From positions 1-22,534 of the forward strand of contig QZWS01000137.1 in assembly GCA_004114245.1 (NCBI GenBank): a stretch of DNA of 22,534 nt, written 5' to 3'. Every line of letters begins with the position of its first letter. The first letter of the stretch is position 1. Source of the DNA: Zoopage sp. CT-All (Eukaryota > Zoopagomycota > Zoopagomycetes > Zoopagales > Zoopagaceae). The notes under the pieces are model-generated. The model did not search any database. It was given only the letters and a program-made list of their open reading frames with translations, and was not told where the DNA came from. The position numbers and the translations under genes are program-made. Positions 7,915 through 17,798 of this stretch are shown piece after piece.

Positions 7915-9552
7915 TCACGATTCTGCAGTCATGTGACACTGGCGATGCGCGCCTCGGTTTGTCGGCGACTTGCACATGCAGCAGCCGCTGCTGGCATGCC
8001 CGGCCGCAGACCCAGCAGGTTCAGGGATGTGCTGGGATCGATCAAGAGGACGCCAGGTATGCTTGCCGTGGCTGTTTCTAGGGCTTCATTCTGACGCGGC
8101 CTGTCAGGCATTTCCGACTGGCACCGGCTTATTGCGGCCGTCGGGGACACGTCCTCGGATATCGAAAATCTCTTCAGCGTATCGCATTCTTTGATTCCCG
8201 CGAGAGAGGGAAAGGCGGCTGCCGCTTTGAGGCTTTGCGATCGTCGCGGTCAGCGCCTGCAACCGCCCTACTTCGAACCTGGTCTATCCGGAAATGACAA
8301 GCATGCTGCTCTTTATACTTCCCTTTTATCCGCGATGCTACATCACAAGACTCTTTGGCTATATCATCTCCGTGGGCTTGGTCGGGAGGCCCGTCGCATT
8401 ATGAAGGCCAGCCCGTTCCTCGCCGCTTCCGGCTTGGATTCTGATATTGTCCTGCGCTTATTGGGTTCATCTGGTGCCACCATAAACCTGATTCAATATA
8501 TCAGCAAGTATTCGCATCTCACTGCTCCTGGGGCCTCTGCGAGTATCGCAACGACGATCACATCACTGGCTTCGGCAGGCGCAACATCCATGGCATCGCA
8601 GCTGTTTCAGCAAGCAGCTTCCAGCGGCTTAACGATGCCATCGAGGGAGCCTCTCTATGCACTTACACGTGGATTTGCATATTCTGGCAATGTGGAAGCG
8701 CTTGCGACGTCCATCGACCAGTTTTGGGGCCGGTGCAATGTCCCCGACGACACCTACACCCTCAGCGATTTCCAACGCGTTCGTTCTCTAAGCGTAGTCA
8801 AAGCTCTAGCACGCATGCCCAAAGGTCAACCTAGCCCGCGCTATTCTGATCTCTGCCAAACATGGAAAGAAATACAGTGTGAAATCTCAGCAACTCGCAT
8901 GGAGCCGGATACGCTCGACGATTGGCTCATACGCATGGACTTTGACCGAGAGAATGACATGGTTTGTCAAGGCTGCGTCGACTATAACGCTTCGGAGAGA
9001 ATTAGAATTAGCCTACTGGACTCGCTCGTGCTCCTCGAACCGCAGGTGTATGTTCGCATGCTTCGAGCACTGGCCCAATCCTCAGTGCCGCTAGCAAAGC
9101 GGTTGGATATCATCCAGCGACTGTTCGCCGAAATGCGCGCTATGAGCATGCCTGTAACACCCGACGTTTTGCGAAAAGCGTACCATGCAGTCGCCATGTC
9201 GCCATATTTGAACTACACGTCGGCAACTTTATTACGTCACGCTCTGGACTGGCTTGATTCCCTCAGATGGAGTGTATTTCCTGATGGACATGACGATGAG
9301 GCTATGCTGTCGTCCTTTACGGCGCTGGCGTGTATCTCTCATTATCAAGTGATCCACGAACGGCTAGCAGAGTATTTGATTCAAGCAAACGACACCCAAA
9401 GAGTCAAGGTGGTTAGAGGCTTGGCGAAGCTGCAAGATAGGCATCCACAGGTTCGTGGACATATCGCTGATTTGGTTGCCTCCCTGGTGGAAAAGGGCCC
9501 TCGGATAATGCCTCAAGATGAACACCAAGGTACCGAGTGCTCACCCAATTGA
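7912..9552 (+). CDS. Probable mitochondrial PPR-like helical-repeat protein
   Basis: Exon 1 7912-8056, intron 8057-8107 (51 nt, GTATGC...TGTCAG, CTGAC branch-like site), exon 2 8108-9552; 529 residues, or 518 if the ATG at 7945 is used. The N-terminus is rich in Arg and Ala and lacks acidic residues (for example MRASVCRRLAHAAAAAG), a typical mitochondrial targeting peptide. The rest is helical, with pairs of helices resembling degenerate pentatricopeptide repeats, the clearest being about 20 residues from MLRALAQSS followed by LFAEMRAMSMPVTPDVLRKAY. That suggests organellar RNA binding. I cannot assign it to a named family. Splicing is required: exon 1's frame otherwise ends at a TGA inside the intron, and the spliced frame is open throughout. 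It is convergent with COX15. Confidence 0.65.
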
Positions 9553-9633
9553 CAACTACCTACATGCATCTAGTGGTGCCATGGTTGCCTGGCGGTATAG
9601 GCTTTCAGCGAAACACATTTTTCAACAAGTCAC

Positions 9634-9639
9634 AATAAA
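9634..9639 (+). terminator. Polyadenylation hexamer AATAAA of the PPR-like gene
   Basis: A canonical AATAAA 81 bases beyond the stop of the PPR-like gene and just outside the stop of convergent COX15 (9646), so the two 3' UTRs probably overlap. Confidence 0.45.
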
Positions 9640-9645
9640 CTCATT

Positions 9646-10938
9646 CTATTTCGGCAAGCGTCTGACCAAGAGAAGTCCATGTGTCAACACAGCTACACTT
9701 CCCAACTGGTGGGCGGCAGCAATGGGTATGGGCACACCATATATGAGTGTGGCAATGCCCAGTGCCACCTGTCCAGTTGCCATTCCAGCCAGCAGTGTTG
9801 CTGCAACACCAACGCCCCGCGGCACCACACCCAAACGAGTTAACCGTCGCGCATACCACCAAAGTCCGAGCACGCCCACGTAGGTAGCCTGGGCTAGCAT
9901 TCGATGATCGAATTGTACCGTGACAGGATTCTCGAAAAGGTTGCGCCATACTTCAGCCTGGCTTGTCCCCGAGTGGTGGTGAGAGACGAGCTCATTGACG
10001 GGCGGGATCCAGTCGTCCGCAAACTTTGGATACGTAGCATAGAGTAGCCCAGCATCCAGTCCAGCCACAAATGCTCCCGAGATGGCGGTCAGCAACACGG
10101 CCGTTGTGGCCCCGATTGCACCCACACGAAGGCGCTTCGCCTGCAGCAGCGCGTCGCCCGTCAATTGCGATATCCTGAACATGGACTTGTCCGTCGTCGC
10201 TTTCCGCTGATCCACCACCGAGTATGCGGTCCACAGGGCACCGCTGAAGAAAGCGATCGCGCCAGTGAAATGAGCTGCGAGACGATAGGCTGACACCCGC
10301 GGCACTTGTCCTGGCTTGTGCAGCTCCTTGTCCAGCCCACTGCTCACCATGTACCATCCCAAGAAGCCCTGCAGTCCGATCAAGCCGCCGAGAGCAGCAA
10401 CACGGCGCTGGAGCTGCGGGTTGCTCGCGAAATATCCGCGCCGCCAAAAATACACTGCGGGCAGCACGTAGGCGAGGCCAATCGCTCTGCCCCAAGCGCG
10501 ATGTGCCCACTCCATGAGGTATATAAATTTGAATTCGTTCAGCGTCATGCCGCGGTTGATTTTTTCGTATTCTGGCGAGAGTTTATACTTGTCAAACTCG
10601 CCGTGCCATTGGTCGTGGGAGAGGGGTGGGAGGATGCCGGAGACCGGGCGCCATTCAGTGATGGAGAGGCCAGATTCGGTGAGGCGTGTGAGGCCTCCAA
10701 GCGAGATAATTCCGACGGTGAGTGCTGCGTTTGTTAGCAGCCAATATGCGATGGATTTTGGCGGCGGCCGAGGCGATGCGCGAGGCGAGGCGGTTTCCGC
10801 GACGATGGACGAAAGCCGGCGTCCGACCAGACTGCGGAAAGTGCGCGGTGCAATCCTTAGCGTATCAGCGCCACGCACGGATAATGCACGCGCGAATGGT
10901 GTCCGATAGGCACATGCCGCGAAGCGCAGAAGGGTCAT
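9646..10938 (-). CDS. COX15: Heme A synthase COX15
   Basis: Mitochondrial inner-membrane enzyme that oxidises heme O to heme A for cytochrome c oxidase. One exon, 430 residues, normal length. An Arg-rich targeting peptide occupies about the first 45 residues. About eight membrane segments follow, among them ones near 66-83, 151-165, 180-201, 220-240, 272-295, 346-362, 377-401 and 408-424. The heme-ligand histidines are in their family contexts: H146 (MEWAHRAWGR), H223 (RLAAHFTG), H345 (VQFDHRMLAQ) and H410 (AAAHQLGS). GGLTRLTESGLSITEW near 81-96 is a family signature. The ATG at 10938 is the first in frame and begins the targeting peptide. It is transcribed in the same direction as uL24m upstream. 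Confidence 0.97.
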   Translation of the reverse strand: MTLLRFAACAYRTPFARALSVRGADTLRIAPRTFRSLVGRRLSSIVAETASPRASPRPPPKSIAYWLLTNAALTVGIISLGGLTRLTESGLSITEWRPVSGILPPLSHDQWHGEFDKYKLSPEYEKINRGMTLNEFKFIYLMEWAHRAWGRAIGLAYVLPAVYFWRRGYFASNPQLQRRVAALGGLIGLQGFLGWYMVSSGLDKELHKPGQVPRVSAYRLAAHFTGAIAFFSGALWTAYSVVDQRKATTDKSMFRISQLTGDALLQAKRLRVGAIGATTAVLLTAISGAFVAGLDAGLLYATYPKFADDWIPPVNELVSHHHSGTSQAEVWRNLFENPVTVQFDHRMLAQATYVGVLGLWWYARRLTRLGVVPRGVGVAATLLAGMATGQVALGIATLIYGVPIPIAAAHQLGSVAVLTHGLLLVRRLPK

Positions 10939-11247
10939 GCTGGGTTTCGGCCTGCCTGTGATGATTCAGCACGTGTGGGTTCTTGCCACTACCTGACAGA
11001 TTTCAGCAGTACCCTGCTGGGTTGTTTCATTCCTTAAACTTGCCTTTCTCTTCCATAGCTTACACTTGCAGATCAGGTCGGGTGGACGTAATGATGGTTG
11101 CCTGGATCCAACGGCTGATTCAGCCAAGACACGCACTCATAGTGCGAGGCTGCGGCACTGTGCGGATGCAGGGGATGCACGACCTTGGCCATAAAATCGA
11201 CGATTGAGGAGAATAGCTATATAAGCATCATACTGCCCACAGCACTG
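10939..11247. other. Intergenic between uL24m and COX15
   Basis: Holds the COX15 5' flank and the uL24m 3' flank. A TATATAA-like stretch lies at about 11217-11224, too far from the COX15 ATG (about 280 bp) to call a core promoter with confidence. The plus-strand open frame 10983-11207 has no recognisable product. No RNA gene is seen. Confidence 0.4.
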
Positions 11248-11853
11248 TTATACCTCCAAGGCTGCTCGTCGTCGCTCCTTCTCAATCCGCTGCACCCCGT
11301 ACTTGTTCCTCAGCTCATCCACCACACCCTCGGGCAACGGTGGGACGGCCAGCGACGGCGTGTACGTGACCATCGTCACGGCCTCGGGTGCGGTATCCCA
11401 CTCACTGGCCACCGCCCGTTCAGTCTGATACTCCAAATATGTGTTCCGCGGCACTTCCAGCGATGTACCACGCACAAACCGCTTGTTTTCGCTCTTTCCT
11501 GTCTTGGCGTCCACCACTGCGCGCACCTCGATTTTCACCGGACGCTTTGTCTCAGGATGCGCAATCGCAACATTGGAGTAGTGTATCGGCATCTCCTTCT
11601 GAATTCGCCCCGTCGGAGCCGAGTCGCTCTTCTGCACATGCTTGTAGGCGAGGTTGCGGCCAGAGACAATGACGGCGTTGCGTTTGCGTAGGACCTCGCG
11701 CACACGCCCGGTCATGCCCGCGTCCTTGCCATCGCGGATGTAGACGAGATCGCCACGCGTGATGCGCCATTTGCGCAACCGGAGGTGCACGGGAAGGGTT
11801 TTTGCGGGCTTAAAGGTGGTGCGCTGCACCGCGTACGGCCATCGACCGGCCAT
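11248..11853 (-). CDS. MRPL40: Mitochondrial large-subunit ribosomal protein uL24m
   Basis: Structural protein of the mitochondrial large ribosomal subunit, near the exit tunnel (bacterial L24 family; Mrpl40 in yeast). One exon of 201 residues from the ATG at 11853. The KOW motif is at about residues 33-60 (ITRGDLVYIRDGKDAGMTG then VREVLRKRNAVIV). The uL24 hallmark PIHYSNVAIAHP follows. The basic N-terminus with WR and RLRKW probably aids import. The frame stays open upstream to 11988, but those residues are antisense to the HDAC coding region and do not resemble the family, so the shorter start is preferred. The divergent HDAC gene begins 35 bp away. Confidence 0.92.
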   Translation of the reverse strand: MAGRWPYAVQRTTFKPAKTLPVHLRLRKWRITRGDLVYIRDGKDAGMTGRVREVLRKRNAVIVSGRNLAYKHVQKSDSAPTGRIQKEMPIHYSNVAIAHPETKRPVKIEVRAVVDAKTGKSENKRFVRGTSLEVPRNTYLEYQTERAVASEWDTAPEAVTMVTYTPSLAVPPLPEGVVDELRNKYGVQRIEKERRRAALEV

Positions 11854-11888
11854 GCTGCGATCGTGCGGGTGGTGACTGCGGACTCCTG
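11854..11888. promoter_or_regulatory. 35-bp divergent start-to-start interval (uL24m / HDAC)
   Basis: Only 35 bp separate the two ATGs, with no TATA-like motif. Transcription start sites, if both ATGs are right, must lie within this gap or inside the neighbouring coding region. Confidence 0.5.
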
Positions 11889-13331
11889 ATGGGCAGGTCC
11901 GGCAAAACTTCGTTGACGTACGCCGACCCTGATCTCGATGCCGCCGCCACTTTCGCGTCGCAGAAATCCGCACACAGCGCTGCTGCATCCATCCATGACG
12001 TCGGCATAGGCGGCGGCGATCCGCGGCGGGTGCACTACTTCCACCACCCGCAGGTCGGCAACCACCATTTTGGCCCGCGCCATCCCATGAAGCCCCACCG
12101 CCTCACCCTCACCACCCATCTCGTGCTTTCATACGGCCTGCATCGGCGTATGACTTTGTATTCGCCGCAGCCGGCCGTCGAGAATGAGATTAGAGAGTTC
12201 CACGCTGAGGACTATGTCGATTTTCTCAAAACGGTCACACCCGAAAACGCCGACGAGTACGCCAATTTATTTGCGCGGTTCAATGTGGGTGGCGGCGAAG
12301 ATTGTCCGCTGTTTGAGGGCCTGTGGGATTTCTGCACAATGTATGCGGGCGCGTCACTCGAGGCTGCTCGACGGCTGTGCCTTGGCGTCGGCGCGCCCGG
12401 CGGCTCCTCCAACGCCGCGGCCGATATCTGCATCAATTGGTCCGGCGGGCTGCACCACGCCAAGAAATCAGAGGCATCTGGGTTTTGCTATGTCAACGAT
12501 ATTGTGCTGGCGATTCTCGAAATGCTGCGCTACTTTCCCCGGGTCCTCTACATCGACATCGATATTCACCACGGCGATGGTGTCCAGGAGGCCTTCTACC
12601 ACACCGACCGTGTCTTCTCCCTCAGCTTCCACAAATACGATGGCCAGTTCTTTCCAGGCACTGGAAGCGCAGAGGAAACCGGCGCACGCGACGGCCGCTA
12701 CCACTCCCTCAACGTGCCACTGAGCGACGGCATCGACGACCAAGCCTATCTGCACCTTTTCCGCACGATTGTTGACGCCACCATGACGGCGTACCGTCCA
12801 TCCGTCGTCGTGCTGCAATGCGGCGCCGACTCGCTTGGCTGCGATCGCCTCGGCCACTTCAATCTCTCCATCGCGGGCCACGGCGAATGCGTGCGATTCG
12901 TACGCTCCTTTGCCCTGCCGCTCCTCGTCCTCGGCGGCGGCGGCTACACGCTGCGGAATGTCGCCCGGTGCTGGACCCATGAAACTGCCATTCTGTGCCA
13001 GCGCCGTCTCCCCGACGCACTTCCCCGGTCCACGCCGTACTATGATTTTTTCGCGCCTGACTATCGTCTTCACCCACGCATCTCCGGACGCGTGGAGAAT
13101 GGCATGGGGCGTGAGGAGGTGGAGGCTGTGCGGCGGGACGCGCTAGAGAGGCTGCGCGCGGTGCGGGGCCGATGGGGTAGCGTTGGGGTACGACAGGTGT
13201 GTGACACGTTCGCGCCGAGCCTCGAAGCGAGATTCGAAGGCGTCGAGGCGGATGGCGATGCCACTATGGACGTGCGGGAAACGGAGCGCATGGGGGATGC
13301 TGACTGGTACGACTATGAAGGGGATGTATAA
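11889..13331 (+). CDS. HOS2: Class I histone deacetylase, HOS2/HDAC3 type
   Basis: Zn-dependent lysine deacetylase; family members act in the Set3C/SMRT-NCoR-like co-repressor complex in the nucleus. One exon, 480 residues. Catalytic features: tandem histidines H189-H190 (GGLHHAKK), SGFCYVNDI, Zn ligands D225 and H227 in DIDIHHGDG and D319 in ADSLGCDRLG, and catalytic Y353 in GGGGYTLRN. All are intact. ADSLGCDRLG and the N-terminal VGNHHFGPRHPMKPHR favour the HDAC3/Hos2 subclass over Rpd3/HDAC1. The tail is acidic and ends DWYDYEGDV. About 45 residues precede the conserved domain, slightly long for the family; no better ATG is evident before the catalytic domain. Confidence 0.95.
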   Translation: MGRSGKTSLTYADPDLDAAATFASQKSAHSAAASIHDVGIGGGDPRRVHYFHHPQVGNHHFGPRHPMKPHRLTLTTHLVLSYGLHRRMTLYSPQPAVENEIREFHAEDYVDFLKTVTPENADEYANLFARFNVGGGEDCPLFEGLWDFCTMYAGASLEAARRLCLGVGAPGGSSNAAADICINWSGGLHHAKKSEASGFCYVNDIVLAILEMLRYFPRVLYIDIDIHHGDGVQEAFYHTDRVFSLSFHKYDGQFFPGTGSAEETGARDGRYHSLNVPLSDGIDDQAYLHLFRTIVDATMTAYRPSVVVLQCGADSLGCDRLGHFNLSIAGHGECVRFVRSFALPLLVLGGGGYTLRNVARCWTHETAILCQRRLPDALPRSTPYYDFFAPDYRLHPRISGRVENGMGREEVEAVRRDALERLRAVRGRWGSVGVRQVCDTFAPSLEARFEGVEADGDATMDVRETERMGDADWYDYEGDV

Positions 13332-13913
13332 TAGTGCTTTCAATGCTGCGACCCCTGGCTGAATGGCCTTTGGTGACTGCGCCGTTTTCTGCCATTGCAC
13401 ATCATGCCGCCATCCTCAGCACAGTAAGCACCCGCGCGCCTCTTTCGTCGTGTTTCTGGCCCTTTCGAAGTCCGTCGCGCGCCTGATCCCGTGGTGCGGC
13501 GGGTCAATTTGTGGCCAATATGAATCGGATATTTTATCACCGTCGAGAACCGGGACATGGGCTTGGTGGTGCCTTTCACGCTCCTTGCCCCCTTACGCTC
13601 GACACATTATCCCCGTTGCGCCTTCGCTTTGCAGTTGAAACTGACCATGATATCAGTGTATATTTGTAGATTAGATACGAGATGGGGTGGGATGGGGCCA
13701 TGGCGAACACCATTTGCCTTGGTTGTACCCGGCGCTGTATCCAATGTAGTACTATGTTGCTTCTTGCTAACGAATTTGTCCATACCACCATTCGTCTGCA
13801 TTGACTCTGTGGAACTGTGACAAGGATTCACGCTGACAACCTTCTATGCAAGTCTCATTGGAACGCATGCCCTTCAGGGGCCAGTATCAATGGCAGAATG
13901 CTTTATTGCACAG
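13332..13913. other. Intergenic between convergent HDAC and DBP4
   Basis: 582 bp holding both 3' flanks. A minus-strand open frame 13340-13579 encodes a basic 79-residue peptide (many K/R) that I cannot match to a family; it may be chance. The DBP4 poly(A) signal is at its right edge. No RNA gene was recognised. Confidence 0.4.
13902..13907 (-). terminator. Polyadenylation hexamer AATAAA of DBP4
   Basis: TTTATT on the plus strand is AATAAA on the minus strand, beginning 7 bases past the DBP4 stop (TAG at 13916-13914). Confidence 0.45.
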
Positions 13914-16514
13914 CTATGCCACTCCGCTCAGCAAGCGCAGTGCCAGCTCTTCCTGCGCTTCCAAGTTGGGTGGCTGGCTATCGTCAAGTCGCCGCCGCTT
14001 TGCAGGTGCCTGCCGCTGCGGAATTGCGGCATCTGATTCCGATGCGCTCACATACGCATTGCCACCAGGATTCGCACCTGCTCCATCATCGCTGCTGTAA
14101 GAATCGCTCTCCCGTCCGAGTACGACTTCCATATGCTCTTTGCCACCGCCACTCAATTTCGCCTCGTTGGCCTCCCGCTGCTGCTGCTTGCGTGTCCATC
14201 GCTTCTCTCGTCGTTTTTGCTTGGCCAGCTCGCGGTCCTCGACGTCCGTCTGTCGCAGTCTGCCTGTCTCTGCTTGCAAGTGCTCCTGGATCTGCGCTTC
14301 TGCAGGCCCGTCGCGACGGAACTGCTCCTCTGTTTCCATCTCGTACAGTTCATGAGCATCGCCGCCATCGTCGAACAAAAGCTTATGACCCTGAGGATGC
14401 TGCTGGACAGCTTTCTTCCGCAGTTTGCGCTTAAGTGCGCGTTCCGAGAGAGTTGTCAAGGCATCCTTCGACTTGGATATGTCGTCATCAAGGTCGTGGT
14501 TGATGCGCTTCACTGTTAAAAAGTCATCCTCGTCCGCCTTCTCAGCAGCCATCAGAATAGTGCCGGAAGCATTGCCGGAAGCATTGTCGTCCAGTGTCGC
14601 GTCTTCGTCTCTGTCGACCAAGCTCAGATAATGCCCAGCGAGAACACCTTGATTCTTGCGTTGGAACATGCGGTCGATCTTTGTCTTGGGACGGGGTGCC
14701 TATCACCAGCAAGCATTAGCAGCAATCAGAATCACCAAGACGACCGCACCTTTGCTCTAGCATCTTCGGATGACTCCTCGCTCGAAGATACCTTTGATCC
14801 AGACGACTCGTCCTCATCTGCTGCTTTCTCAGCCCGACGCGACGCATTCTTTGCTTCGGATTTCTGAACAAATTTGATCTTTGGCGCGCCAGGAAGACCG
14901 AGGCTTTTGGCAAATTCCTCGGCTGGCAGCTTCTGCACGTCAAACACGTCCTTCTGCTTTTGCAGATACACCGAACGCATGTACGAAACGAAGGTCTGTG
15001 ATGAATGATCAGGCAGTGCTCAACTTGACGCACAAAATAGTCACCTTTTGCCCCAGATACTTGATTTCCGGGTCCTTGAAGCACAGCATCTGCAGTTGCT
15101 GTTGGATGCTCTGTTTCTTCCCCTGCCGAATCTTGATCTTTTCAATCGGAACCCTCTTCTTCGTCAACGCCTCGACCATGCCGGTCTCTTCACTGGGCGC
15201 CAATAACAGTAGCGCCCGTCCTTCGCTGTCATATCGCGCCGTTCGTCCAACTCGATGGATGTACGTTTCGGCGTCTTCGGGACAATCAACCTGGACAACC
15301 CAGTCCACAGACGGAAAATCAAGCCCACGAGCAGCGATATCCGTGCAAAACAGAAACGAACTTGGTCGGCGCGTGAATAGATCGAAAATTTCCACGCGCT
15401 TCTGCTGCTTTTGCTTGCCGTGGAGCTGGAGCAGCGGAACACCAGGGTGCATCTTGCAAAATGTCTCGTAAACAAACCGGACTTGCTTGCAAGAGGAAAA
15501 AAACACAATGACTTTGGACTTGAGGTGGGTTTTGATAAAACTGAAGAGGACGTCTAGCTTTTCTGGCAACGGCACAACGGTATAGTGCTGGGTGAGCTTG
15601 GCAGGCGTTGAATGTTCCGCCTTGTCATGCACGGCGACGTACTCGGGCCGGTACAGCGATAATCGAGCAAGATCGCGCACAGACTTGGTCTGCGTCGCCG
15701 AAAACAGCATCGTCTGGCGCTTCTTTGGCAGGTGATCCAAAATCGCGTTTACCGACTTGGAGAAGCCCATATCGAGGATGCGATCGGCCTCGTCCAAAAC
15801 CAGCATTTGAACATTGCTGACGTCAAACGCGTACGTCTGATCCAGATGTTGCAGGAGTCGGCCGGGTGTGCACACGAGGATGTTCATGCGCGATATGCGA
15901 TCCTGCTCCACGTCAACATCCTTCCCGCCGATAACCAACCCGGCAGAAAAGGCGTGCTCCTTTCCAACTTTGCACAGGACCTGGAAAATCTGCACCGCGA
16001 GCTCGCGAGTTGGAGCGAGAATGATGGCGCCGAGTCCGTCCTGCGGGCCCCATTTTTGTCGGAAGAGGTTATCGAGGAGCTACATGGAAGGGATGAGATA
16101 TGTGAATAGGCCCAAGGTGCATGGTACCGGAATGAGGAAGGCGAGGGTCTTGCCGGACCCGGTTTTGGCCGCGCCAAGCACATCCTTTCCGCGAAGAGCA
16201 AGCGGGATGGCCTTGCGCTGGATATCCGTCATCTCGACGAAATTCGACCTTGTCAAGCCTGCGATGATGGATTAGCATGGTAGTGTGGAGCAAGCGATGC
16301 GCCACACCAGTCAATGTCTTCTGGGTCAGCGGCAGCTCCGAGAACAGCTTGCCATCGCAGTTGATCTACATGGCGGGCCCATCAGCACGCATGCACTTTC
16401 AAAGAGCAGGATATATACAGGCTCACGGAGACGCTTCTCGAGGTTTTCCAGCTCGTGCTCGTCGTGGATGCGACGGCTCGCACGCTGCTTGGCATAGTTT
16501 GGCTTTGGTGGCAT
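13914..16514 (-). CDS. DBP4: DEAD-box RNA helicase DBP4 (HCA4/DDX10)
   Basis: Nucleolar helicase of 18S rRNA processing; releases U14 snoRNA from pre-rRNA. Six exons: 16514-16419, 16365-16308, 16258-16128, 16079-15045, 14995-14750, 14699-13914; introns 48-53 nt. Total 2352 nt, 783 residues, close to yeast Dbp4 (770). Motifs in order: [14 protein letters not shown] and TDIQRKAIP (Q motif), AAKTGSGKT (80-88), PTRELA, GGKD, TPGR, DEAD (191-194), SAT (222-224), [12 protein letters not shown] and HRVGRTAR. The C-terminal extension has [19 protein letters not shown] and an acidic Ser-rich stretch, then further charged low-complexity sequence, as in the Dbp4 subfamily. [10 protein letters not shown] forms only across the 49-nt intron at 14996-15044. 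A direct duplication of GCCGGAAGCATT encodes a repeated NASG near 14560-14585. Confidence 0.95.
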
Positions 16515-16886
16515 CGCGAGATAAAAAAAAGGTCAAGAGAGTGTTGCTCAAGGAGCCAGTGGCTGCTGCCCGCAACACCGCTGTGCTGTGCTGTGATATG
16601 CAATACTTGTATTAAATGTAGTTGATGCGACAGGAGTGCTTCTTGATGATGACTGTTGGCTGCCGACCCTAGTGTACAGCACGAAGATTCCGCGACCAGC
16701 AATCTGCGCACAGCACTTCCCCTGTCAGCGAAGACGGGGGATGGATAGATCAAGGGCTGACCACACCAATACGCGAGTCCCAGGCTCGGTCTGATCCGGC
16801 CCGACTCCACTCCACTCTACACAAGGCAAATCTATCCAAAATAAACCCTTCACTTCCAATCAACCAATACACACCACCGGCCACGT
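16515..16886. other. Intergenic between NDUFS4 and DBP4
   Basis: 372 bp between two minus-strand genes. Holds three tandem CTGTG units (16581-16595) and a short palindrome AATAC/GTATT beside it. An ATGATGA resembling a snoRNA C box lies near 16645, but no matched D box and terminal stem accompany it. No gene is called. Confidence 0.4.
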
Positions 16887-17429
16887 CTATTTGGTCCGCA
16901 CCAGCTTGATCTTGCCGGGCACGTACTTAAAGTTCTGGGCATACTCCTTGCGCCCGATGCGCTTCTCCTCGCTGGCGCCTCCGGCGGCCACCCAGCCGTC
17001 ATCCACCTGGTAGCCCCAGCCCTGCTTCTCGGCAAAGTACACAGCCTCCTCGCGCGTTCTGAATTTCAACTGCGTGGCGGAGAGGCCCTGCATGACGTCG
17101 CCGGAGGACGCCCAGCCCATGAGGGGGTTGACCCACCGCGAGGACGAGTCCGGGAGAGAGGCGAATTCCATGGAGTAGGGCGCGAGGGCCTGTGACGGCG
17201 AGGATTGGGTGGTGGTGGGCGCGGGGCGGAAGATGCGGACGGTGCGGGAGCGGAGGTGCGCGGGAGCGCCGGAGCAGACATCAGCGTGCGGCGGGGCTGC
17301 GAGGTCGGAGCCTGTCGCGGCGGTGGCAGGCACGGAGGAGGCGGAGGACGAATGCCGCGACGTGAATGGGGAGGGCAGCCGGCGAGCGGGAGCAGCGCGG
17401 CGGGCGAATGCGCTGGATCGGCAGAGCAT
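16887..17429 (-). CDS. NDUFS4: NADH:ubiquinone oxidoreductase 18-kDa subunit NDUFS4
   Basis: Accessory subunit on the peripheral arm of mitochondrial complex I, near the NADH-binding module. 180 residues from the ATG at 17429, which starts an Arg/Ser/Ala-rich targeting peptide (MLCRSSAFARRAAPARRLPS). The frame is open back to another ATG at 17531, but the extra 34 residues are not presequence-like. Family features: VRIFRPAP, NPLMGWASSGDVMQGL, LKFRTREEAVYFAEKQGWGY and a basic C-terminus (ARRAE-type end replaced by KYVPGKIKLVRTK). One exon. It is divergent from L-lactate dehydrogenase. Confidence 0.95.
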   Translation of the reverse strand: MLCRSSAFARRAAPARRLPSPFTSRHSSSASSVPATAATGSDLAAPPHADVCSGAPAHLRSRTVRIFRPAPTTTQSSPSQALAPYSMEFASLPDSSSRWVNPLMGWASSGDVMQGLSATQLKFRTREEAVYFAEKQGWGYQVDDGWVAAGGASEEKRIGRKEYAQNFKYVPGKIKLVRTK

Positions 17430-17798
17430 TGAGATGGCCTGCAATGTGACTGCTGCGGGCTGGATCACGAGACTATCTGTGCCAATATCGTGAAAAGAAG
17501 TCCCCTGTGGCCAACATATCAATCCCTGCATTCCCGCTGTCTCGGGCCACTAGCTCCAACAGGCTATTGGCCAAGTTAAATGTACCTTGCTCATAGTCTA
17601 CATAGTCAATCTTGTGCATGCCACACATGTCGTGCTCCCACTAGCCTAGCATCCTGAGGCTGCCACCATATGCACACCGTGGAATACAGCAAGGTTGCCT
17701 CGTGGCCAATGCAGCCGTGGTAGGCAAAGCGTGAACGCGTAGGCACAGGAGGGGCCATGTGACAGCAGCCGTGTTTTGCTCAGGTTCCCACGATCCGC
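17430..17798. promoter_or_regulatory. Divergent promoter region NDUFS4 / LDH with two CCAAT boxes
   Basis: 369 bp (267 if NDUFS4 begins at 17531). ATTGG at 17566-17570 and CCAAT at 17706-17710 are CCAAT boxes in opposite orientations. In fungi the HAP/CBC complex binds CCAAT and often controls respiratory genes; that it acts here is inference from motif and context. Confidence 0.3.

Noticed and set aside
7929-8190. Minus-strand open frame antisense to exon 1 of the PPR-like gene, which could be an extra N-terminal kinase exon
   Set aside because: Joining it to the kinase needs a weak GTCACA donor, its sequence is low-complexity, and the ATG at 7913 already gives a complete kinase domain.
11854-11988. 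N-terminal extension of uL24m
   Set aside because: It is antisense to the conserved-strand HDAC N-terminus and does not resemble uL24; the ATG at 11853 fits the family.
13340-13579. Basic 79-residue minus-strand ORF between HDAC and DBP4
   Set aside because: No recognisable family, and it occupies the 3' flank of two convergent genes; kept only as a remark in the intergenic entry.
16630-16770. C/D-box snoRNA
   Set aside because: An ATGATGA and a distant CTGA exist but are about 115 bases apart with no terminal stem.
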